From: Alphaproteobacteria bacterium UBA4588
Lineage (GTDB): Bacteria; Pseudomonadota; Alphaproteobacteria; Puniceispirillales; Puniceispirillaceae
DNA length: 18,900 nucleotides
Direction: 5' to 3'
Assembly: GCA_002387605.1 (NCBI GenBank)
Contig: DGJU01000006.1
Span: forward strand, 47,462 to 66,361
Positions 13,614-18,900 of this stretch are shown here, one piece after another (positions within the stretch are counted from its first letter, which is position 1; each line of letters opens with the position of its first letter). The position numbers were made by a program, and so were the translations under genes. The notes under the pieces were generated by a model. The model did not search any database. It worked only from the letters and a program-made list of their open reading frames with translations, and was not told where the DNA came from.

Positions 13614-15941
13614 ATGACAAATTCTGAATTCTCTCATATTGCTGTGATTGGTGCTGGAACCATGGGAAGCGGAATTGCAGCGCAGATTGCGAATGCCGGA
13701 CTGCCGGTTCTGCTGCTTGATTTGCCGGCAAAGGATGCAAGCATGCCCTCTCCGGCAGAAGCTGCTATCCAGAGACTTATCAGTTCCGAGCCGCCGCAAT
13801 TAATGAGCCGCGATAATGCAAAGCTGATTACGGCAGGGACAATTGATGGTGACTTTCATCACTTATCTAGCTGCGATTTAATCATTGAAGCTGTTATCGA
13901 GCAGCTCCCTGTAAAACAGGCACTTTATCGCCGGCTTGATAAAACAGTATCTGCTGACTGTGTGATTACATCTAACACATCAACTATCCCGATTAGCCTG
14001 CTGGTTGATGGAATGCCGGCATCCTTTGCCAAGCGATTTGCCATTACGCATTATTTCAATCCAGTGCGGTTTATGCGCCTGCTTGAACTTGTGCGCGGCG
14101 CGAATACTGATGCTGGCATAATGGATAGGCTTGCGCGGTTTAATGACGAAACCCTTGGTAAGGGGGTTGTGCGATGTGGTGATACGCCGGGGTTCCTAGG
14201 CAATCGTATCGGCGTTTATGCGCTTCAGGTCGGGATGCATGAAGCCTTAAACAGCGCTATTCCCATCGAAGAGGCAGATGCGCTCGTGGGGCGCCCAATG
14301 GGCATTCCAAAAACGGGAATCTTCGGACTCTATGATCTTATTGGGGTTGATTTGATGTCTGATGTAGTAACCTCATTGCGCACAATTCTGCCGGATGGTG
14401 ATGATTTTCATTCTGTGGGTAGCGACCATCAGCGGGTCACCCAGATGATAGCTGACGGCTATACAGGTAATAAAGGGAAGGGCGGATTTTATCGCCGGGG
14501 TACTGTGGGGCGTGAGGTTCAGGATAGTTTGATGGATGCTAATCAGCTGGTCTGGCGGGCTGTGAAGCCAAGCTTACCAGAGGCAGCGCAGCGCTCGGCT
14601 GAAGCAGATGCGCGCAATGAAGACCCGCTTGGTCCTGTGCTGGATGATACAAGTATGGGCGGGCAATATGCAAAACGCGTTCTGGTGCGCATCCTGTCCT
14701 ATGCCGCCTCACTTGTGCCTGATATTACCGCATCGCCGCAGGATATTGATGATGCCATGAAGCTTGGCTTTAACTGGCAGCGTGGCCCGTTTGAGCTGAT
14801 TGATGCCATTGGCATTGACCGGTTGCGGGCGCTTGCCACTGAAGCAGACTGGCCGCTTCCCAAACAACTAATGACCCGGACACGGCCTTATTATGATGCC
14901 AGCGGCTCCGGTCTCAAAGTGGATGTTGAGGGGCAGGGCTATCAGATGATAAACCTGCCAAAAGGCGTGATGCGGTTTCATATGATGCGCCAGACAACGC
15001 CTGTGATTGCCCGCAACGAAGCTGCAAGCCTGTATCGGCTAGATGGCGATTTGCGGCTTGTTGAATTTCATTCAAAGGCGAATGCGCTGAATGACAAATC
15101 AATGGAGATTGTTGCCGCTGCGGCGGCCGATCACGGCGCTGGTATTCTGGTTCATAATGACGCGCAGCATTTTTCGGCTGGGGTTGATCTCAATCAATTC
15201 CGCGCCTTTATTCAGGCAGGTGACTGGGCTGAAATGGACGCCTTTCTGGTACGGTTTCAACAAGCTGTCAAAGCATTGAAATATACCCCTGTTCCGGTTA
15301 TCGGGGTGCCGTCTGGTCTTGGTGCTGGGGGCGGCTTCGAAGTCTTGATGCATTGCGATAAGCTGGTGGCCCATAATAATATTACAGTTGGTCTTGTCGA
15401 AGCTGGTGTTGGTGTTGTGCCGAGTGGCGGCGGGGTGAAAGAAACCTATTTACGCTGGTATGCTGCAACAAATGACTGGAATGAAGCAGCATGGCAGACA
15501 TGGATGCAAATCGGTTATGGCAAGACAGGGTCATCACCGCAGCTCGCTGCCCGTCTGCAATATTTCCGTAACGGTCATGATAGGGCAGTGATGGGCCGTG
15601 ATCGCCTGATGTCTGCAGCCCTTGCTGAAATGGCAGTGCTCCAGCCGGGATATCAGGCGCCAGCCGTGCCGCGGGTCAGGCTTGCAGATCATGCTCTTAT
15701 CGAAAAAATGGATAAATTTATGGCTGAAGGTGTTGCTCGCGGTGACTTCTTTGAGCATGACAAAACTGTCGCGATGGAGATTGCAACCATCATTGTAGCT
15801 GATCACGGTCAAGCGCAGGAAAGTGATGAGCAGGCACTCTACGATCGCGAAAGACGGGCCTTCTTGATGCTGGCTAAAACTGAAAAAACGGGCTTGCGTA
15901 TTAGTGCGATGCTTGACGGGCAGGGCGCCCTTCGTAATTAG
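13614..15941 (+). CDS. Bifunctional 3-hydroxyacyl-CoA dehydrogenase / enoyl-CoA hydratase (FadN-type order)
   Basis: Catalyses hydration of enoyl-CoA and NAD-dependent oxidation of the 3-hydroxyacyl-CoA in beta-oxidation. The dehydrogenase domain comes first, as in Bacillus FadN and unlike E. coli FadB. NAD-binding GAGTMGSG at residues 13-20, catalytic His146 in THYFNPVRFMRLLELV, then CGDTPGFLGNRIG and GNKGKGGFY. The C-terminal crotonase domain (about 485-700) has FSAGVDLNQF, Glu576 in GGGFEV and Glu596 in GLVEAGVGVVPSGGG, exactly 20 residues apart as in active hydratases. Length 775 from the ATG at 13614, chosen because it has an AAAGG site and starts right before the Rossmann fold; an upstream in-frame TTG at 13578 would add 12 unlike residues. 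No thiolase gene is in the window. It ends with a 4-base convergent overlap with ynjD. Confidence 0.92.
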   Translation: MTNSEFSHIAVIGAGTMGSGIAAQIANAGLPVLLLDLPAKDASMPSPAEAAIQRLISSEPPQLMSRDNAKLITAGTIDGDFHHLSSCDLIIEAVIEQLPVKQALYRRLDKTVSADCVITSNTSTIPISLLVDGMPASFAKRFAITHYFNPVRFMRLLELVRGANTDAGIMDRLARFNDETLGKGVVRCGDTPGFLGNRIGVYALQVGMHEALNSAIPIEEADALVGRPMGIPKTGIFGLYDLIGVDLMSDVVTSLRTILPDGDDFHSVGSDHQRVTQMIADGYTGNKGKGGFYRRGTVGREVQDSLMDANQLVWRAVKPSLPEAAQRSAEADARNEDPLGPVLDDTSMGGQYAKRVLVRILSYAASLVPDITASPQDIDDAMKLGFNWQRGPFELIDAIGIDRLRALATEADWPLPKQLMTRTRPYYDASGSGLKVDVEGQGYQMINLPKGVMRFHMMRQTTPVIARNEAASLYRLDGDLRLVEFHSKANALNDKSMEIVAAAAADHGAGILVHNDAQHFSAGVDLNQFRAFIQAGDWAEMDAFLVRFQQAVKALKYTPVPVIGVPSGLGAGGGFEVLMHCDKLVAHNNITVGLVEAGVGVVPSGGGVKETYLRWYAATNDWNEAAWQTWMQIGYGKTGSSPQLAARLQYFRNGHDRAVMGRDRLMSAALAEMAVLQPGYQAPAVPRVRLADHALIEKMDKFMAEGVARGDFFEHDKTVAMEIATIIVADHGQAQESDEQALYDRERRAFLMLAKTEKTGLRISAMLDGQGALRN

Positions 15942-16597
15942 GGCTGTTGTTGTGAAAGGCTGATAACTGGCATATCAGCAAGCGCTGCATCACGGGGGTC
16001 GTGGCTTACCAGAAGAGTGGGTACGCCGCGGGTTTTTGTCTCGGCGCGCAAAAGCGCAATATTCTTGGTGCGCGCATCATCATCCAGACTAGCAAATGGC
16101 TCATCCAGTAAGAGCGCTTCAGGCGCTGCTAGCAGCGTGCGCAACAAAGCAACCCGTGATTGCTGACCACCCGATAATGTCGCAGGGTCACGGGGCCCGA
16201 ACCCAGCAAGCCCTGCTGCTTCAAGCGCGTCTTCTATCATTACCCGTCTTGTGGCGCCCCGATGCGTTCTGGCAAGGCCAAAGCTGATATTATCGGCAAT
16301 GCAAAGATGGGGAAATAATAATGGGGTTTGAAACAGTATGCCGATGCGCCGACGCTCGGCTGGCAGCTTTGTTACATCCTTACCAAAAAGACTAACATTG
16401 CCCGTTGCATGAAGACCGTTTATCGGCATGCCAGCAATCCAGCGAAGCAAGGTTGTTTTCCCTGCCCCGCTTGGGGCAGATATCAGGCAGATATCTCCTG
16501 CGGCAACTGACAGGCTCAGCGGCGCGAATAAAGGCGTAGCGGTTGTGCCGGCATCTGCCTCCGAGAGGCAAAATGAGGCGTTGGTAACATGCAACAT
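15938..16597 (-). CDS. ynjD: ABC importer ATP-binding protein, YnjD-like
   Basis: Cytoplasmic ATPase of 219 residues, a small single-domain ABC protein matching E. coli YnjD in length and motif context. Walker A reads APSGAGKTT at 41-49, with alanine in place of the usual first glycine; the P-loop lysine (47) and downstream threonines are intact. Q-loop Gln90 in GILFQTPLLFPHL, signature LSGGQ at 141-145 preceded by DPAT, Walker B D165/E166 in LLLDEPFASLD, and switch His199 in LLVSHD. It would drive the permease encoded at 17984 with the binding protein at 16716, though it is transcribed in the opposite direction from them. Its stop overlaps the stop of the beta-oxidation gene by 4 bases. Only a weak AGAGA site precedes the ATG at 16597. 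ThiQ-type ATPases are the nearest alternative. Confidence 0.88.
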   Translation of the reverse strand: MLHVTNASFCLSEADAGTTATPLFAPLSLSVAAGDICLISAPSGAGKTTLLRWIAGMPINGLHATGNVSLFGKDVTKLPAERRRIGILFQTPLLFPHLCIADNISFGLARTHRGATRRVMIEDALEAAGLAGFGPRDPATLSGGQQSRVALLRTLLAAPEALLLDEPFASLDDDARTKNIALLRAETKTRGVPTLLVSHDPRDAALADMPVISLSQQQP

Positions 16598-16715
16598 AAA
16601 ATTTTATCTCTGTGGTCTCATTTCAGCACAGATGCGCGCCAGACTTCTTTCAGCTAACATTATAGACTATAGTGGCGCAAAATCACCCTCACATGATGTT
16701 AGGCGTGTAACCATA
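16598..16715. promoter_or_regulatory. Divergent promoter region between ynjD and ynjB
   Basis: In this 118-base gap the minus strand carries a consensus TATAAT (forward 16659-16664), a candidate -10 for ynjD, though without a good -35 at 16-18 bases. On the plus strand TATAGA (16661-16666) and TATAGT (16668-16673) overlap or adjoin it and could serve ynjB, with a poor TTCTTT at 16645-16650 as -35. Back-to-back overlapping promoters would make expression of the two arms mutually linked. Confidence 0.45.
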
Positions 16716-17969
16716 ATGACAGCAAGGAAATCATCAGTGCTACCAGCAATCCTTCGCCCCTTTATCGTCTCTCTGGCGCCTTTACTCATCGCGTTATGTC
16801 TCACAGCTATTTCAAGCGCGCCTCTGCGGGCAGAAAGCTTTGCTGAGGTAACGCGCCTGGCACGTGGCCAGACAGTCTATTTTAATGCATGGGGCGGGTC
16901 GCCATCGATTAATGCCTATATCGGATGGGCGGGCGAGCAGCTGAAACAGCGTTATGGCATCACCCTTGTGCATGTGAAGCTAACAGACACCTCTGAAGCT
17001 GTGTCGCGGATCCTTGCTGAAAAGGTTGCCGGAAAATCATCGGGGGGAAGTGTTGATCTCATCTGGGTTAATGGAGAGAATTTCGCATCTCTGAAGCGTG
17101 ACGGCCTTTTGCGAGCAGATGATTGGGCCTTTGGTCTGCCCTCTTTTGCCTATACTGACAGCAAGACCTTGCCAGCTATCCTGTCTGATTTTGCTGTGCC
17201 AACTGACGGTCAGGAATCTCCGTGGGGCCGCGCTCAGTTAGTGTTTGCCTATGATAGTCGTTATGCTGAGACTCCGCCGCGCTCTGCAGCCGCCCTTGCT
17301 AAGTGGATAGGCGCTAATCCTGGCCGGTTTAGCTATCCCCAGCCGCCTGATTTTACCGGCACCAGTTTTCTGAAACAGATAGCTCTTGAACTTGCCCCTG
17401 ACAGGTCAGTCTTCATGATGCCGGCAGAGACTGCTGATAAGGATGCCGCTCTTGGGCCGCTCTGGCAGTGGCTTGAGACAGTACATCCCGACCTATGGCG
17501 CGGCGGCACATCCTATCCAGCAAACTATACAGATATGGTTCAGTTGCTAGGCGATGGTGAGCTATCTTTTGCAATGGCCTTTAATCCAGCAGAATTTTCC
17601 AACGGTATTGCAAGTGGCGTTCTGCCCGAAACTGTGCGGAGCTATATTCATCAAGGCGGTACCTTGGCGAATGTGCATTTTGTAGCGATTCCGTTTAATG
17701 CGTCAGCCTCAGAAGCAGCGCGGGTCACAGCAGATTTTCTATTATCGCCAGAAGCGCAATTACGCAAAGCACGTGCTGATATCTGGGGTGATCCTACGGT
17801 GCTTGCAATGCACCGCCTTCCACAGGATATGCAAAAAGCTTTTACAAGGGTGGTGCGTGGGCCAGCAACGCTGTCAGAAGCAGAGCTAGGCAGAACGCTG
17901 CCCGAGCCACATCCATCATGGGTAGCTGTGATAGAAGAGGGCTGGAATAGGCGGTTCCTGCTTCGCTAA
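16716..17969 (+). CDS. ynjB: ABC importer periplasmic substrate-binding protein, YnjB-like
   Basis: Exported binding protein of 417 residues. The first 39 form a signal peptide: basic MTARK start, a long hydrophobic stretch (about 15-33) and a probable cleavage after Ala39 (PLRA/ESF). The mature part begins with VYFNAWGGSPSINAYIGWAGE and contains SGGSVDLIWVNGENFASLK, YPQPPDFTGTSFL, and late NVHFVAIPFNASASEA and LLSPEAQLRKA..WGDP. These correspond closely to E. coli YnjB, whose ligand is not established; distant kin bind thiamine or other small molecules. The frame is open back to 16428, but that part lies over ynjD on the other strand, so the ATG right before the signal peptide is chosen; its ribosome site is weak. 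The permease gene starts 14 bases after the stop. Confidence 0.9.
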   Translation: MTARKSSVLPAILRPFIVSLAPLLIALCLTAISSAPLRAESFAEVTRLARGQTVYFNAWGGSPSINAYIGWAGEQLKQRYGITLVHVKLTDTSEAVSRILAEKVAGKSSGGSVDLIWVNGENFASLKRDGLLRADDWAFGLPSFAYTDSKTLPAILSDFAVPTDGQESPWGRAQLVFAYDSRYAETPPRSAAALAKWIGANPGRFSYPQPPDFTGTSFLKQIALELAPDRSVFMMPAETADKDAALGPLWQWLETVHPDLWRGGTSYPANYTDMVQLLGDGELSFAMAFNPAEFSNGIASGVLPETVRSYIHQGGTLANVHFVAIPFNASASEAARVTADFLLSPEAQLRKARADIWGDPTVLAMHRLPQDMQKAFTRVVRGPATLSEAELGRTLPEPHPSWVAVIEEGWNRRFLLR

Positions 17970-17983
17970 AAAAGTCGGGCACT

Positions 17984-18900
17984 ATGGCGATTATGATGAA
18001 AAAACAGGGCATGTCTTTACTCTTGGCAAAGGGCGCACGCTTCCTGCTTTTTGGGCTTATTGCTGGCCCTGTTATTGCTGGCACCCTTGGGATTATCGTG
18101 CCAGCCTTTGGCTGGTTTCCTCCTCTGGGCGGCGTGGCTTTTTCGCTGGCTCCGATACAGGCTGTGCTAGACGCGCCCGGCATATGGCAGTCTGTCTGGC
18201 TTAGTCTTTCAACAGCCCTGCTTGCAACCGGCCTGTCCTATTTCTGTGTCATGATGTTTCTGGCTGTTATGTGGCAACGCGGCGGAGTGCGGTGGCTTGT
18301 TCGTGCATTAGCGCCGCTGCTTTCTGTGCCACATATTACAATTGCTGTCGGGCTGTTATTTCTGCTTCAGCCCAGTGGCTGGATAGCCCGGCTTATCTCT
18401 CCGGCCCTATCGGGGTGGGAGCGCCCGCCTATCTTCGGGATAGTTCCGGATGATTATGGGATAGCTCTTATCTTTGGGTTGATGGTAAAAGAAATTCCCT
18501 TTCTGCTTCTAATGGCCTTATCTGGGTTGAACCAATTACCAGCTCATCAATGGATAGCTACATCGCGCTCGCTTGGCTACGGACCAGTTTCAAGCTGGTG
18601 TTTGATTGTTCAGCCAAACCTTGCGCCGCGGCTTTTGCTTGCTGTTTTGATTGTTCTAATCTTTTGTGTTTCGGTTGTGGATATGGCACTTATTCTTGCC
18701 CCCACAACGCCGCCGCCGCTCTCGTTGCGCGTGTTAAGCTGGTTTCAGGATCCTGATTTATCGGCTCGGTTTACCGCATCGGCTGGAGCTCTTTTCCACG
18801 TGATTCTTGCTGGCGTTACTGTCTGTTTATGGCTTGTCTTACGGCGGCTCTGCGGTATCATCCTGCGGTCGGTTGTGCGTTTTGGCATTCGCTTTCAGCT
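17984..18900 (+). CDS. ynjC: ABC importer permease, YnjC-like, 3'-truncated by the window edge
   Basis: An open frame runs from ATG 17984 to the last base with no stop; 305 residues are visible. E. coli YnjC is a single chain of about 510 residues containing two permease halves, so this is probably the first half and the start of the second. Hydrophobic segments are near residues 19-39, 70-95, 105-128, 157-180, 215-240 and 268-288. The cytoplasmic loop that contacts the ATPase is at about 178-212: ALSGLNQLP, then SRSLGYGPVSSW and QPNLAPR, an EAA-type motif. The start is uncertain: ATGs at 17993, 17996 and 18011 are also in frame and none has a strong ribosome site. It follows ynjB by 14 bases, likely cotranscribed, and would work with the divergent ynjD. 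Confidence 0.87.
   Translation, partial: MAIMMKKQGMSLLLAKGARFLLFGLIAGPVIAGTLGIIVPAFGWFPPLGGVAFSLAPIQAVLDAPGIWQSVWLSLSTALLATGLSYFCVMMFLAVMWQRGGVRWLVRALAPLLSVPHITIAVGLLFLLQPSGWIARLISPALSGWERPPIFGIVPDDYGIALIFGLMVKEIPFLLLMALSGLNQLPAHQWIATSRSLGYGPVSSWCLIVQPNLAPRLLLAVLIVLIFCVSVVDMALILAPTTPPPLSLRVLSWFQDPDLSARFTASAGALFHVILAGVTVCLWLVLRRLCGIILRSVVRFGIRFQ

Noticed and set aside
16428..16715. N-terminal extension of the binding-protein frame back to 16428.
   Set aside because: It lies antisense over the well-supported ynjD gene and would place the signal peptide internally; the ATG at 16716 is directly before a normal signal peptide.

Overview
The window is a compact, gene-dense stretch of bacterial chromosome of mid-range base composition. 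No stretch over 300 bases lacks a gene; the largest gap is 186 bases, between divergent genes at 5852-6037. I see no rRNA, tRNA, insertion sequence, phage gene or CRISPR array. Gene content suggests a Gram-negative, probably marine alphaproteobacterium, possibly of the SAR116 (Puniceispirillum) type. That placement rests on a fused single-chain indolepyruvate ferredoxin oxidoreductase, a DmdC-like acyl-CoA dehydrogenase, FadN-type beta-oxidation and a YnjBCD importer. It is inference, not proof.

Layout. (1) 1-3994, plus strand, looks like one tightly spaced operon: the 3' part of a nitrile hydratase accessory protein, otnK and otnC (four-carbon acid sugar catabolism), then an ABC-2 transporter pair resembling E. 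coli YadG/YadH. (2) 4027-5851, minus strand: an ECHDC3-type enoyl-CoA hydratase homologue followed 16 bases later by an HSL-type alpha/beta hydrolase. (3) 6038-15941, plus strand: fused 2-oxoacid (indolepyruvate-type) ferredoxin oxidoreductase, DmdC-like acyl-CoA dehydrogenase, O-acetylhomoserine sulfhydrylase (metY), a small alpha/beta hydrolase, and a bifunctional 3-hydroxyacyl-CoA dehydrogenase/enoyl-CoA hydratase. (4) 15938-18900: a YnjBCD-type importer split into a minus-strand ATPase gene and divergent plus-strand genes for the binding protein and permease; the permease runs off the window.

How the genes may work together. Region 3 reads as a route from a 2-oxoacid to an acyl-CoA (oxidoreductase), then dehydrogenation and hydration/oxidation, as in amino-acid or acyl-CoA breakdown. 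MetY in the middle raises the possibility of sulfur amino acid chemistry: a methylthio-oxoacid converted to methylthiopropionyl-CoA, a DmdC-like dehydrogenation, release of methanethiol and its recapture by MetY. This is a hypothesis; ordinary arylpyruvate or branched-chain oxoacid catabolism with a co-located metY is the conservative reading. Region 1 catabolises tetronates by kinase and decarboxylase, but the usual dehydrogenase and isomerase are not in the window. No single gene here is obviously a new system; the most unusual points are the composition of region 3, the loss of both catalytic glutamates in the ECHDC3-type protein, and the divergent split of the YnjBCD importer.
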